Assembly (NCBI GenBank): GCA_035695045.1
Contig: DASSEX010000030.1
Span: 91,672 to 155,671 of the forward strand
Direction of reading: 5' to 3'
DNA length: 64,000 bases
Origin: DASSKP01 sp035695045
Lineage (GTDB): Bacteria > Actinomycetota > Actinomycetes > JAFAQI01
Each line of letters opens with the position of its first letter. Position 1 is the stretch's first letter. The position numbers and the translations under genes were made by a program. Below, one piece after another: positions 52,601 to 63,817 of the stretch. Below the pieces are notes generated by a model that saw only the letters and a program-made list of their open reading frames with translations, was not told where the DNA came from and ran no database searches.

Positions 52601-52677
52601 CGGGATGTGGCGCAGCTTGGTAGCGCGCCTCGTTCGGGACGAGGAGGTCGTGGGTTCGAATCCCGCCATCCCGACCA
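52601..52677 (+). tRNA. tRNA-Pro (anticodon CGG)
   Basis: Acceptor CGGGATG (52601-52607) pairs with CATCCCG (52667-52673). The anticodon stem CCTCG/CGAGG encloses TTCGGGA, giving CGG. T-loop GGTTCGAATCC. Discriminator A and encoded CCA (52675-52677). Confidence 0.97.
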
Positions 52678-52681
52678 CCGG

Positions 52682-52717
52682 GCGGCCGGTGTCTCTGCTT
52701 GCAGGGACACCGGCCGC
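52682..52717. terminator. strong hairpin after tRNA-Pro
   Basis: A perfect 12-bp stem, gcggccggtgtc (52682-52693) with gacaccggccgc (52706-52717), has a 12-base loop. It lies between tRNA-Pro and the 3' end of the convergent glycosyltransferase gene, so it can serve both. Confidence 0.7.
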
Positions 52718-52722
52718 TTCAG

Positions 52723-53886
52723 TCAGGAATCCTCGGTGAGAAGCGCCGCGGTCTCGGCAGGAGAGGGCATCGCAGCGATCTCGGCTGCCAGTCCCCGGGC
52801 GGCCGCCCGGTAGGACCCGGTCTCGAGAACGGTCCGCAACGCCGTCCGTACGCCGTCCGCGGTCACCTCTGCCGGAGACAGCGCCTGCGCCGCGCCCGCT
52901 GCGGCCAATCGGTCGGCGATGGTGAAGTTGTCCGCACTCTGCGGCAGCGCAACCGAGGGAAGCCCGTGTGCGAGGACGCCGAAGGTCGTGCCGGCCCCGG
53001 CATGGTGGATCACCGCGGCGCAGTGCGGAAGCACGTCCGCCTGTGGCAGGAACTGCGCGACAAAGGCGTTCGGCGGCGCCGGCAACGATGCGGGGTCGTT
53101 GTCGGGTCCGACGGTGACGACAACGTTCACCGGTTCATCCGCCAGCGCGTCGAGCACGAGGCGGAAGAGGTCGACGTTGTTGTTGGAGAACGTGCCGAGC
53201 GTCACGTAGACGAGCGGGAGGCCGTGTTCGCGGAACGTGCAGGGCAACACGGCCGGCGCCGCCTTCGGGAGGTCGACCGGTCGCAGCGGCAGCACGCGTT
53301 GGCGTTCCGAGTCGACAGGATCGAGGGAAGGAGGGCAGATCGCGAGCGTCGTACCTTCGAACATTCCCGCCAGCGGCGGCACCGAGAGTCCGAACTCGCG
53401 CCAGATCGGACTCAGCGCGTCCCTGGCGAGCTCGAGGGTGTCCGAGTCGTACAACGGCCCGACGGTGTGCTGCACCGGCCGGATGTCGAGGCGCGCCGCG
53501 ACCAATGGTGCCGCGAACATCACCGGATCGAACACCAGCAGCTCGGGCTCGAACTCGCTCGCCGCCGCCATCAGGTCGTCGACCACCAGGGCGGTGCCGA
53601 CTTCACCGAACAGCCGGGGCAGGAAGTAGCGTTCGACGCGGTCAGGGGGGAGTCCGTCGCCGGGAAGCCCCCTCGTCCGGGCGCGGAGCGCGCCGAACCA
53701 CTCACCGAACGGCGGGCCGGTCTCGCGAAAGCGCAGCCCGCGGGCAGTCACAGCCGCCGCGGCATCAGCGCCGCTCGCGACGAGCACCTCGTCGCCCTGC
53801 GCCGCCAAAGCTTCCGCGAGCGGCAGCAGCGGGAACAGGTGCCCCGTCTGAGGTATGCACGAGAAGAGAACGCGCATACGAGGCAT
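52723..53886 (-). CDS. GT1/MGT-family glycosyltransferase
   Basis: 387 residues, GT-B fold. The N-terminal domain starts MRVLFSCIPQTGHLFPLLPLA, and the nucleotide-sugar domain has the family signature VIHHAGAGTTFGVLAHGLPSV. Relatives glycosylate macrolides or other small molecules. Start at 53886 or at the in-frame ATG 53877, which gives the more usual N-terminus. It is divergent from a methyltransferase, with start codons only 9 bases apart. It belongs to the non-syntenic cassette after tRNA-Pro. Confidence 0.88.
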   Translation of the reverse strand: MPRMRVLFSCIPQTGHLFPLLPLAEALAAQGDEVLVASGADAAAAVTARGLRFRETGPPFGEWFGALRARTRGLPGDGLPPDRVERYFLPRLFGEVGTALVVDDLMAAASEFEPELLVFDPVMFAAPLVAARLDIRPVQHTVGPLYDSDTLELARDALSPIWREFGLSVPPLAGMFEGTTLAICPPSLDPVDSERQRVLPLRPVDLPKAAPAVLPCTFREHGLPLVYVTLGTFSNNNVDLFRLVLDALADEPVNVVVTVGPDNDPASLPAPPNAFVAQFLPQADVLPHCAAVIHHAGAGTTFGVLAHGLPSVALPQSADNFTIADRLAAAGAAQALSPAEVTADGVRTALRTVLETGSYRAAARGLAAEIAAMPSPAETAALLTEDS

Positions 53887-53895
53887 TCTGGCAGC

Positions 53896-54507
53896 GTGCC
53901 GGAGAATTCATCGACAACTGACGCACGCGACTGGGACGCCGCGTATTCCGGCACGGCGCCCCCGCCGTGGGACATCGGGCGGCCGCAGCCCCGCTTCGAG
54001 GTGCTGGCGCGCGCGGGTGCGTTCCGCGGCCGAATCCTCGACTGCGGCTGCGGCACCGGAGAGCACGCTCTGCTCGTGTCGGCAGAGGGCGCCGACGCGC
54101 TGGGCATCGACTTGTCCGAACGGGCGGTCAGCCAGGCGCGGGCGAAGGCGCAGTCTCGGGGCCTCCCAGCACGGTTCGAGGTCGCGAACGCCCTGACCTT
54201 CCGTGCCCCCGAGCCGTTCGACGTCGTGCTCGACTGTGGGGTGTTCCACGTGTTCGACGACACCGACCGTGCGACCTACGTCAACACTCTGCGCGCGCTG
54301 ATCCGACCAGGAGGAACGCTCTACTTGATGTGCTTCAGCGATCGCGAACCCGGCGACTGGGGACCGCGCAGGGTCTCGGCGACGGAGCTGTACGACGCGT
54401 TCGCGAACGGATGGCGGATGGACCTTGCGCCGAGCACCATGTCCGTGAACCCGATCGAAGGACGGACCGAGGTGCAGGCGTGGTTCGCGGCGGTGGTTCG
54501 CGCCTGA
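53896..54507 (+). CDS. SAM-dependent methyltransferase (TehB/thiopurine-type)
   Basis: 203 residues. An N-terminal WD motif region (RDWDAAYSGTAPPPWDIGRP) is followed by SAM motif I ILDCGCGTGEHALL (about 48-61) and VVLDCGVFHVFDD (motif IV). Such enzymes methylate small nucleophiles; the substrate is unknown. GTG start without ribosome binding site. Neighbours are a glycosyltransferase and an MFS transporter, suggesting modification and export of a small molecule. Confidence 0.85.
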   Translation: MPENSSTTDARDWDAAYSGTAPPPWDIGRPQPRFEVLARAGAFRGRILDCGCGTGEHALLVSAEGADALGIDLSERAVSQARAKAQSRGLPARFEVANALTFRAPEPFDVVLDCGVFHVFDDTDRATYVNTLRALIRPGGTLYLMCFSDREPGDWGPRRVSATELYDAFANGWRMDLAPSTMSVNPIEGRTEVQAWFAAVVRA

Positions 54508-54570
54508 GCAGGCGGTGCGCCCGTCCCTTAACCGTTGGGTTCTCACCGACGTCGACGGCAGACTGAGCGA

Positions 54571-55838
54571 ATGCACCGGTGGGCACGGCTCGGACTCTCG
54601 GCGGAGACGCCACAGAGCGCCGTCCGCATCGTGCAGGCGCTGGTGGTCGCAGAGTTCCTGCAAGGCCTGGGCGCGAGCGCGGTGCTGCCGCTCCTTCCCC
54701 TCTATCTCCGGCATCGCGGCACCTCGGTCGCGGTTGTCGGCACCGTCATGGGCGCGTACTTCGTCGCAGGCGTCTTCACGCAGTACGGCGCCGGTCACCT
54801 GGCCGACCGCACGGGGCATCGCGGCGTCATCGTCGGCGGGCTGGTGACGTACGCCGTCGCAAGCGTCGGTTTCGCGCTCCCGGTCGGTGCGGGCGGGTAC
54901 ATCGCTCTGCGCGCGCTGCAAGGAGTCGGCGCCGGAGCCGTGCAGGTGGCCGGTCTGGCCCTCGTCGGTGTCGTCGTGCCGTCTTCCGGGCGCGGTCGCG
55001 CGTTCGCGGTCGTCTTCGCGGCACAGCTCGCCGGAATGGCGATCGGCCCGCTCGCCGGTAGCGCCGCAGGCGTCGACAACCTTCGCTGGCTGTTCATCGT
55101 CACGGCCGCCGTCTGCCTGTCCGCGGCGATTCCCGTCACCGTCGGGACCCCGCGCGTGCTCGTCGGTGCCGAGGACCAGCGCGCGGCCCCCTTGACGGTC
55201 ACACGTGCCCTCACCGGCCTGTTGCTCATCGCGGTCACCAGCGGCCTCATCGTCGGTGTCTACGAGAGCTGCTGGAGCCTGCTCATGAACTCTCGCGGGG
55301 CAGCTGCGTGGCAGATCGGCCTCTCGTGGACGCTGTTCGCGCTTCCGTTCGCGGCGTTCTCGCCGCTCGCCGGCCGGCTCGTCGACCGCCTCGATCGTCG
55401 CGCCCTCGCGATGGTGTCGCTGATCGTCACCTGCGGGTTCGCGGCGACGTACCCGTTCCTGCCGCACGTCTGGTTGCTGATGGCCCTCGGCACGATCGAA
55501 GCAGTCGGCGTGGCCATCGCCTATCCGGCGGCCCAGTCGATGTTGTCGCAGACGGCCGTGCCGGAAGCGCTCGGACGCGCGCAAGGAGCGTTCACGACGG
55601 CCCAGACCGCTGCGGTCGCCGTCGCCGCAGCCGCGAGTGGCGCGATGTTCGGCGTCGCCCGTTGGGTGCCTTTCGTGACGGCCGCGGTCGTGGGTACGGC
55701 GCTGAGCCTCACCTTGCCCGTGCTGCTGCGCGCGATGCCGGCGAAGGCGAGCCCCAGCGAAGGCGTCGGTTTCGATGCGGTCGGCGGCGCGGAGGTCGCG
55801 GCCGCCGGCGCTCTTCCGGCTGCCGTCCCTCCAGGTGC

Positions 55839-55842
<4 letters not shown>
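54571..55842 (+). CDS. MFS transporter
   Basis: 423 residues with about 12 hydrophobic helices. The motif A-like loop GHLADRTGHRGVIV is between helices 2 and 3, and an ALQGVGAGA segment in helix 4 resembles drug-efflux members. The ATG at 54571 has no ribosome binding site; CAGACT lies six bases upstream. The stop overlaps that of the convergent asd gene (CTAA). Probably exports a product or toxic compound of the adjacent cassette; the substrate is inferred only. Confidence 0.85.
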
Positions 55843-58135
<2,293 letters not shown>

Positions 58136-58205
58136 CGGACGACCTCTCCAGCCGGGGAATCGCGTCCAAGTCTACGGATCGGCCTTTCCGTGCTTCACTT
58201 TCCGC

Positions 58206-58916
58206 GTGTCCTGGGGGCGGAACGCCGTGATCGCGCTTGCCTTCGCGAGCGCGCTTTCCGCGTGCAGCGGCAGCGAGCCGGCGACCGTCAAGCGCCCCAC
58301 TCCGACGGTGACACCGACCTCGACCGCGACCACTCCGGCGGGTGAGCAGCTCCAGGCACTGGCGCAGGCAGGGCTCCGGGCCAGCTACCGCGCGACCTAC
58401 CTCGTCCGTCAGGACAGGAAGGGACATCGGGCCGACTGGCGGGTCGCGCACACGCCCGCCGCGCTCCGCATCGACGTAGTGACCCACGATCAGACAGCGA
58501 CCCTGATCGTCGGGCCGAAGGGCGCGTTCTCCTGCGCCCGCTCCGGTCACCGGCGGGCATGCTTCCTCGTCGCCAAGCCGGGGCGTCCTGTGCCCGCACC
58601 CTTCAACCACGCGCCGCAGGCACTGTTCACCTCGGACCTGAAGAGCCTGGCCGAGCACGCCGGGTCGTACGACGTCGCTGCCGTCGCATCGTCAGCGGCC
58701 GGCGGGCGCGCCGGAGACAGCTGCTTCAGCATCCGCGCGACATCGTCGGCGCCGAAACCGCAGGTGACGACCGGCGTCTACTGCTTCGCACCGTCGGGCT
58801 TGCTGACCGCGATCCGGTTCCCCACCGGGAGCACCGTGCGGCTCGTGTCGTCGCGGATGGCGCCGCAGCCCGCTTCGGTCTTCCGCCCCTACTCGAGCCC
58901 TACGCCCATTCCCTGA
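58206..58916 (+). CDS. putative lipoprotein, unknown function
   Basis: 236 residues. Signal peptide with lipobox LSAC (Cys about residue 18), a Thr/Pro-rich linker (25-45), then a domain with alternating strands (RATYLVRQDRKGHRADWRV) and cysteine pairs. The layout is like actinobacterial lipoproteins whose outer domain binds lipids or acts as an anti-sigma sensor, but I do not recognise the family. Divergent from lysC. Confidence 0.72.
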   Translation: MSWGRNAVIALAFASALSACSGSEPATVKRPTPTVTPTSTATTPAGEQLQALAQAGLRASYRATYLVRQDRKGHRADWRVAHTPAALRIDVVTHDQTATLIVGPKGAFSCARSGHRRACFLVAKPGRPVPAPFNHAPQALFTSDLKSLAEHAGSYDVAAVASSAAGGRAGDSCFSIRATSSAPKPQVTTGVYCFAPSGLLTAIRFPTGSTVRLVSSRMAPQPASVFRPYSSPTPIP

Positions 58917-58934
58917 CCGGAGAACGCAGCAGAG

Positions 58935-59534
58935 CTAGACGTCGAGGAGCCGGCGACCCTCGAAGGCACGACCGAGGGTGACCTCGTCGGCGTACTCGAG
59001 GTCTCCTCCGACCGGCAGGCCGCTCGCCAGCCGCGTCACCCGCAGGTCCATCGGCTTGACCAGCCGGGCGAGGTAGGTGGCGGTCGCCTCGCCCTCGAGG
59101 TTGGGGTCGGTTGCGAGGATCAGCTCGGTCACCGTGCCGTCCGCCAGCCGCGCCATGAGCTCACGCACTCGCAGGTCGTCCGGGCCGACGCCTTCGATCG
59201 GGGAGATCGCGCCGCCGAGCACGTGGTAGCGGCCGCGGAACTCGCGCGTGCGCTCGATCGCGACGACGTCCTTCGGTTCCTCGACGACGCAGATGACCGC
59301 GACGTCACGCCGCGGGTCGCGGCAGATCCGGCACTGCTCCTCTTCGGCGACGTTGCCACAGATCGTGCAGAACCGGACCTTGTCCTTCACCTCGGTCAAC
59401 GCGGCAACCAGACGCCGTACGTCGACCGGGTCGGCTGCCAGCAGGTGGAACGCGATGCGCTGCGCGCTCTTGGGACCGACGCCGGGCAGCCGCCCGAGCT
59501 CGTCGATGAGGTCCTGGACCGCGCCTTCGTACAT
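58935..59534 (-). CDS. recR: recombination mediator RecR
   Basis: 199 residues. Helix-hairpin-helix (LPGVGPKSAQRIAFHLL), a four-cysteine zinc finger (CTICGNVAEEEQCRIC, about 56-71), a TOPRIM domain (about 78-175) and a C-terminal Walker-B-like region. Works with RecF/RecO in loading RecA at gaps. It is three bases downstream of ybaB; the dnaX-ybaB-recR order is widely conserved. Confidence 0.96.
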   Translation of the reverse strand: MYEGAVQDLIDELGRLPGVGPKSAQRIAFHLLAADPVDVRRLVAALTEVKDKVRFCTICGNVAEEEQCRICRDPRRDVAVICVVEEPKDVVAIERTREFRGRYHVLGGAISPIEGVGPDDLRVRELMARLADGTVTELILATDPNLEGEATATYLARLVKPMDLRVTRLASGLPVGGDLEYADEVTLGRAFEGRRLLDV

Positions 59535-59537
59535 GCG

Positions 59538-59864
59538 TCAGAAGCCCGGGAGACCCATGCCGCCGATTCCACCGGTCAGCGGACCCATCTTCTCCTGCTG
59601 GAGGTCGGCCGCGGCCCGCGCCGCGTCGCGCACCGCGGCGACGACGAGGTCCTGCAAGGTCTCGATGTCGTCCGGGTCGACCGCCTTGGGGTCGATCGTC
59701 AGCGACGTCATCTCGCCGCCGCCGGTCATGGTGGCGCGGACCAGGCCGCCGCCCGCGGTGCCCTCGACCTCCAGGGTGGTCAGCTCCTGCTGCGCAGCCA
59801 GCAGCTGCTGCTGCATCTGCTGTGCCTGCTTCATGAGCTGTTGCATGTTCGGCTGCGCTGGCAT
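59538..59864 (-). CDS. ybaB: YbaB/EbfC nucleoid-associated protein
   Basis: 108 residues. The sequence MQQLMKQAQQMQQQLLAAQQ starts a coiled-coil, followed by the family core GLVRATMTGGGEMTSLTID. Binds DNA as a dimer. The protein starts slightly upstream (MPAQPN). Lies between dnaX and recR. Confidence 0.95.
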   Translation of the reverse strand: MPAQPNMQQLMKQAQQMQQQLLAAQQELTTLEVEGTAGGGLVRATMTGGGEMTSLTIDPKAVDPDDIETLQDLVVAAVRDAARAAADLQQEKMGPLTGGIGGMGLPGF

Positions 59865-59890
59865 GCGGTCAGCCTACGTGCCGGGACTGC

Positions 59891-61789
59891 TCAGACCGCG
59901 TCGATCTCGCCGATGACCTGCGCGCCGAGGTCGCGCTGGAGCAGCGACACGGCGTCGGCGTCCGCGCCGTCGGTGTCGAGCGGCTCGTCAGCGTCGAGGT
60001 CGACGACGTCAGCGGCCGCGGGCGTGACCTCGGGAGCCGGCGGTGGCGGGTCGCCGGCAGTGCTCGGTGCAGCGACGCTCGCGGGCGCGGCCGCCGCCGG
60101 CTCCACGGCCTGGGTCGTCGTCTTGACCATCAGGTCGATGCCGGCGACCTCCCGCAACGCCTCCCGGAAGAACTCCGACTTCGACTCGAAGTTGCGACCG
60201 ATGGCGGCGTTGTTGAACGCGAGCGTCACCGACCGGGCGTCGACGGCGGCGACCTGTGCGTACTCCTTGAGCATCGCGTGCGCTGACCGGTTGCGTTGCT
60301 TGACCGCGTCGAGGACGTCGTCCCACAGCCGGCGCAACGCCGTCACGTCCACGGTGCCCGGCGCGACGGCGACGGCCGCTGCGGGCGCATCCGCCGGCGT
60401 TGCAGCCGCCGCAGCCCCGGACTCGGCGGCGGGCGCGTCGGCAGCAGGTTGCTCTGCCGCAACAGAGGTCGCCGGCGTGCTCGCCTCGGTGGTCGGCTCC
60501 GCGGACGCCTCGGGGGCCCTCGGCGGCGTGGCCGGAGCTTCGGGTGCCGGCGCCGTCACCGGCGACGGCGCCGCTACCGCAGCCGCGGTGGCGGGGACGG
60601 CGGCGGCCGGAGGCGAACCCGGCGCGACCGAAAGACGCTTCTCGAGCCGGTCGAGCCGCGCGAGCAGAGCTGAGGTGTCACTCGCGGCGCCGGGAAGCAG
60701 CACCCGCGCGCACGCGAGCTCGAGAACGAGCCGCGGAGACGTCGTGCCCCGCATGTCCACGAGCGCCGTCGCCATCACGTCGGCCGCCCGGGACAGCCCG
60801 GGCCGACCGAAGCGGGCCGCCTGGCCGCGCATCCGGTCCAGCTCGTCAGCCGGCAGGTCGATCAGACCGGTCTCGCCGGCGTCGGAGACCGCGTCGAGCA
60901 CGACGAGGTCGCGGAAGCGCTCGAGCAGGTCCTGGGCGAACCGCCGCGGGTCGAGACCGGCCTCGATCACCCGGTCGACGGCACGGAAGACGGCAGCGCC
61001 GTCAGCGGCGGCGAACGCGTCGACGGTCTCGTCGAGCAGGGCGGCCCCGGTGTAGCCGAGGATGCCCACGGCGCGCTCGTAGCTGACGCCGTCTTCACCC
61101 GCGCCCGCAGCGAGCTGGTCGAGAACCGAGAGCGCGTCTCGCGCCGAGCCGGCTCCGGCCCGCACCACCAGCGGCAGGACGAGCGGGTCGACCTTGATGC
61201 CCTCCCGCTCGCACAGATCGGCGAGGAACTCGCGCAGGATCGTCGGCGGGATCAATCGGAACCGATAGTGGAAGGTGCGCGACTTGATCGTCGACAGCAC
61301 CTTCTCCGGCTCGGTCGTGGCGAAGATGAACTTCACGTGCGGCGGCGGCTCTTCGACGACCTTGAGCAGGGCGTTGAAGGCCTGGGCGGTCACCATGTGC
61401 GCCTCGTCGATCACGTAGATCTTGAAGCGGGAGGACACCGGCGCGAAGTAGGCCCGCTCGCGGAGGTCACGCGCGTCGTCGACCAGTCCGTGCGAGGCGG
61501 CGTCGATCTCGATCACGTCGAGGCTGCCCGGCCCGTTGGGCGCCAGAGCCACACACGAGTCGCACTCGCCGCACGGCTCCGGCGTCGGGCCCTTCTCGCA
61601 GTTGAGCGACCGCGCGAGGATCCGAGCGCTCGAGGTCTTGCCGCAGCCGCGAGGACCGCTGAACAGGTAAGCGTGATGGATGCGGCCTGAGCGCAACGCC
61701 TGCTGCAGCGGCTCGGTGACGTGCTCCTGCCCCACGACCTCCGCAAAAGTCCCGGGCCGGTACTTCCGGTAGAGGGCGAGACTCAACAC
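59891..61789 (-). CDS. dnaX: DNA polymerase III subunit tau/gamma
   Basis: 632 residues. The clamp-loader ATPase begins SLALYRKYRPGTFAEVVGQE; Walker A is GPRGCGKTSS, then a zinc module with C-x8-C-x2-C-x2-C spacing (from CEKG to ECDSC), Walker B VIDEAHM and sensor 1 motifs. An Ala/Pro-rich linker (about 405-490) leads to the tau C-terminal region. GAGAGG precedes both GTG 61789 and TTG 61786; either could start. The SRP RNA gene lies directly upstream on the same strand. Confidence 0.94.
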   Translation of the reverse strand: MLSLALYRKYRPGTFAEVVGQEHVTEPLQQALRSGRIHHAYLFSGPRGCGKTSSARILARSLNCEKGPTPEPCGECDSCVALAPNGPGSLDVIEIDAASHGLVDDARDLRERAYFAPVSSRFKIYVIDEAHMVTAQAFNALLKVVEEPPPHVKFIFATTEPEKVLSTIKSRTFHYRFRLIPPTILREFLADLCEREGIKVDPLVLPLVVRAGAGSARDALSVLDQLAAGAGEDGVSYERAVGILGYTGAALLDETVDAFAAADGAAVFRAVDRVIEAGLDPRRFAQDLLERFRDLVVLDAVSDAGETGLIDLPADELDRMRGQAARFGRPGLSRAADVMATALVDMRGTTSPRLVLELACARVLLPGAASDTSALLARLDRLEKRLSVAPGSPPAAAVPATAAAVAAPSPVTAPAPEAPATPPRAPEASAEPTTEASTPATSVAAEQPAADAPAAESGAAAAATPADAPAAAVAVAPGTVDVTALRRLWDDVLDAVKQRNRSAHAMLKEYAQVAAVDARSVTLAFNNAAIGRNFESKSEFFREALREVAGIDLMVKTTTQAVEPAAAAPASVAAPSTAGDPPPPAPEVTPAAADVVDLDADEPLDTDGADADAVSLLQRDLGAQVIGEIDAV

Positions 61790-61845
61790 GCAACCTCTCT
61801 GACGGAACCACCTACGGTCCGCACGTGGGCCCAACGCGCCGGGGA

Positions 61846-61862
61846 GGCGGCCGGAGGCCGCC
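61846..61862 (-). terminator. GC hairpin after SRP RNA
   Basis: Perfect 7-bp stem ggcggcc/ggccgcc with a 3-base loop, seven bases beyond the SRP RNA 3' end. Plausible terminator; no U-tract. Confidence 0.45.
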
Positions 61863-61868
61863 GACCGT

Positions 61869-61956
61869 GACCCCCCGAGCACCCGCCAGAGCCCGCTTAC
61901 CCTTGCTGCCTTCCGGCCCTGGGGGGGTTGGGCGGGGTAACGCCGCCCGGGGGGTC
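61869..61956 (-). ncRNA. ffs: signal recognition particle RNA (small bacterial type)
   Basis: On the minus strand the conserved apical domain reads AGGGCCGGAAGGCAGCAAGG, with the GGAA tetraloop and the asymmetric internal loop that binds Ffh. The outer ends close with a 9-bp stem, gaccccccg with cggggggtc (61869-61877 and 61948-61956). Location next to dnaX and tRNA-Ser is the common actinobacterial arrangement. Ends are approximate. Confidence 0.93.
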
Positions 61957-62032
61957 GACGCCCACTCTAGCCAGGGGAAGGGACGTCGTACGGCGCCATC
62001 CACCGCTCCGTCGCCTGGCTAGACTCCCCCGC

Positions 62033-62121
62033 GGAGGATTCGCCTAGTTGGCCTAGGGCGCACGCTTGGAAAGCGTGTTGGGGGCAACCCCTCGCGAGTT
62101 CGAATCTCGCATCCTCCGCCA
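62033..62121 (+). tRNA. tRNA-Ser (anticodon GGA)
   Basis: Acceptor GGAGGAT (62033-62039) pairs with ATCCTCC (62111-62117). The anticodon stem CACGC/GCGTG encloses TTGGAAA, giving GGA. A long variable arm (TGGGGGCAACCCC region) is typical of serine tRNAs. Discriminator G and encoded CCA (62119-62121). Confidence 0.97.
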
Positions 62122-62131
62122 GTTGCGGACC

Positions 62132-63556
62132 GTGGCCCGGCGACCGGAGGTCGCGATTCCCGACAGCGATCGCCCGCGCCGGGCCGGCGGCCTCGCCGCC
62201 GCGCTTCTTGCCTTCGCCGGCGCCTGCCTCGCGATCACCCAGCTGCTCGGACCGAGCGCGACGGAGTCACGACTGGGACGGAGCGACAGCGGCGCGACTC
62301 CTCCCTGGCATCTGGCGACCGCGCCGCCGGACTGGCTGGTCGTGCTGCTGCCGGCAGTTGCCGTCGTCGTCGGCGCGGTCACGGTCGGCCTCGCGCTAAC
62401 CGGCCGTTGGCGACCGACGGCCGGCCGGCTCACCGTCGCCGGCGCTCTCGTCGTCGGGGTCCTCGCGATGCTGCCGCCGATCGGCTCGGCGGACTCTCTG
62501 TCCTACGCGGCCTACGGCCGGATGGCGGCGACCGGACACGATCCCTACTCGACGACGCCTGCGGGTCTCGCTCGCACCGGTGACCCGGTCGCGGCGGCGG
62601 TCGAGGTGCCCTGGCAGCACACGTCGTCGGTCTACGGGCCGATCGCGACCGCTGAGCAAGCCGCTGCGTCCGCGATCGCCGGCCATGACGTGGCGCTGAC
62701 CGTCTGGCTGCTCGGCCTGGTCAACGCCCTTGCCTTCGCCGGGGTTGCGTTCCTCGGCCTGCGCCTGGCGGCGGGCGAGTCCGCCCGTCGCCGGTTCGCA
62801 GCACTGTGGAGTGCCAACCCGCTGCTGTGGCTCGCCGTCGGCTCGGGTGCTCATCTCGACGTGCTGGCCGCACTGCCTGCGGTCGGCGCTCTGGCCGTGG
62901 TCGGCCGGTCGCGGCTCGGCTCCGGCGTACTCGCGGGAGCGGCGTTGTCGGTGAAGGCACCCGCCGGGCTCGTACTGCTCGCGTTGCTCTGGGTCCGACG
63001 GCGTTCGCGCCGCGACGTCCTCGCGCTGCTCGCGGGTGCTGCACTCGTCGCCGTCCCGGGGTACGCGGTCGCTGGCACCGCCGCGTTCCACCAGCTGAGC
63101 CGTGCGTCACGGCTCGTGTCACTCGCGACGCCGTGGCGACTGGTCGTCGACTCGGCACATCCGCCACGCCGACTGGTGGGTGTCCTGGCGTTCGTGCTGT
63201 TCGTCCTGCTCGTTGCTGCGCTGTCCCGTCGCGGGGCGCGACCGCAGAGCACGGCTGCCGTCGCCGCGCTGCTCACGGTGGCCTACGTCCTCGCGGCGCC
63301 GTACGCCCTGCCGTGGTACGACGTCCTGCCGTGGGCGCTGGTCCCGTTGGCCGCGGCGTCGTGGCGCGACTGGGTCCTCCTTGCCCACACGACCGTGCTG
63401 TCGCTCTCGTACCTGCCCGGCCGGGCGGCGGCCGTCCTCGGCCGGGGCCTGCACGACGTCACCTGGGGAATGCGCACCGACGTCGCGCCCGTGCTGCTCC
63501 TGCTGCTGCTCGTCGCCGTGGCGACGTGGGGCCGTCGGATCGAGCCGGCGGCCTGA
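62132..63556 (+). CDS. polyprenol-phosphate-mannose-dependent mannosyltransferase-like GT-C protein
   Basis: 474 residues with about 12 membrane helices. Resembles MptA/MptB alpha-1,6-mannosyltransferases: the loop after helix 3 has GHDPYSTTPAG (the family GxNPY motif), with conserved VPWQHTSSVYGP following. Relatives extend lipomannan on the outer membrane leaflet using polyprenyl-phosphomannose. The frame opens inside tRNA-Ser, so the start must be TTG 62123 or GTG 62132. It begins 10 bases after the tRNA CCA and is probably co-transcribed with it. Confidence 0.85.
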   Translation: MARRPEVAIPDSDRPRRAGGLAAALLAFAGACLAITQLLGPSATESRLGRSDSGATPPWHLATAPPDWLVVLLPAVAVVVGAVTVGLALTGRWRPTAGRLTVAGALVVGVLAMLPPIGSADSLSYAAYGRMAATGHDPYSTTPAGLARTGDPVAAAVEVPWQHTSSVYGPIATAEQAAASAIAGHDVALTVWLLGLVNALAFAGVAFLGLRLAAGESARRRFAALWSANPLLWLAVGSGAHLDVLAALPAVGALAVVGRSRLGSGVLAGAALSVKAPAGLVLLALLWVRRRSRRDVLALLAGAALVAVPGYAVAGTAAFHQLSRASRLVSLATPWRLVVDSAHPPRRLVGVLAFVLFVLLVAALSRRGARPQSTAAVAALLTVAYVLAAPYALPWYDVLPWALVPLAAASWRDWVLLAHTTVLSLSYLPGRAAAVLGRGLHDVTWGMRTDVAPVLLLLLLVAVATWGRRIEPAA

Positions 63557-63565
63557 GCGTCTGCG

Positions 63566-63817
63566 TCAGACGGACTCGGCCGGAACCGTCGAAGAGATCT
63601 GCTCGAGATCGGCGCGCGCAGCCTCTTCGATGATCGCGACGACCTCCGTCGGCTCGGCCTCCTCAATCGGCGCCAGCCAGTGGTCGGCACTGCGTCTAGC
63701 GACGTCGACGCAGCGCGCGATCAGCCCGTAGTGCACCTCCGGAAAGTCGAGGTCGAGCTGCTGGACGAGGTCGACCAGCAGGACGTCGATGCGACGAGGG
63801 ACGAAGGGCTCGGGCAA
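63566..63817 (-). CDS. small three-helix-bundle protein
   Basis: 83 residues, acidic and helical (VDLVQQLDLDFPEVHYGLIARCVDVA region and VVAIIEEAARADLEQI). It resembles small actinobacterial helix-bundle dimerisation-domain proteins; function unknown. The TTG at 63817 has GGAG five bases upstream; the frame runs on to 63919 without a better start. Convergent with the mannosyltransferase gene. Confidence 0.65.
   Translation of the reverse strand: MPEPFVPRRIDVLLVDLVQQLDLDFPEVHYGLIARCVDVARRSADHWLAPIEEAEPTEVVAIIEEAARADLEQISSTVPAESV

Noticed and set aside
52601..52677. Integrated element with att duplication at tRNA-Pro
   Set aside because: No integrase and no second copy of the tRNA 3' end found by eye near 55.8 kb. 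Kept only as an accessory cassette.
60360..60640. Ala/Pro-rich repeated DNA or a programmed frameshift in dnaX
   Set aside because: The frame continues to a full tau C-terminus. The composition is the usual actinobacterial DnaX linker, and no slippery A-rich heptamer was seen.
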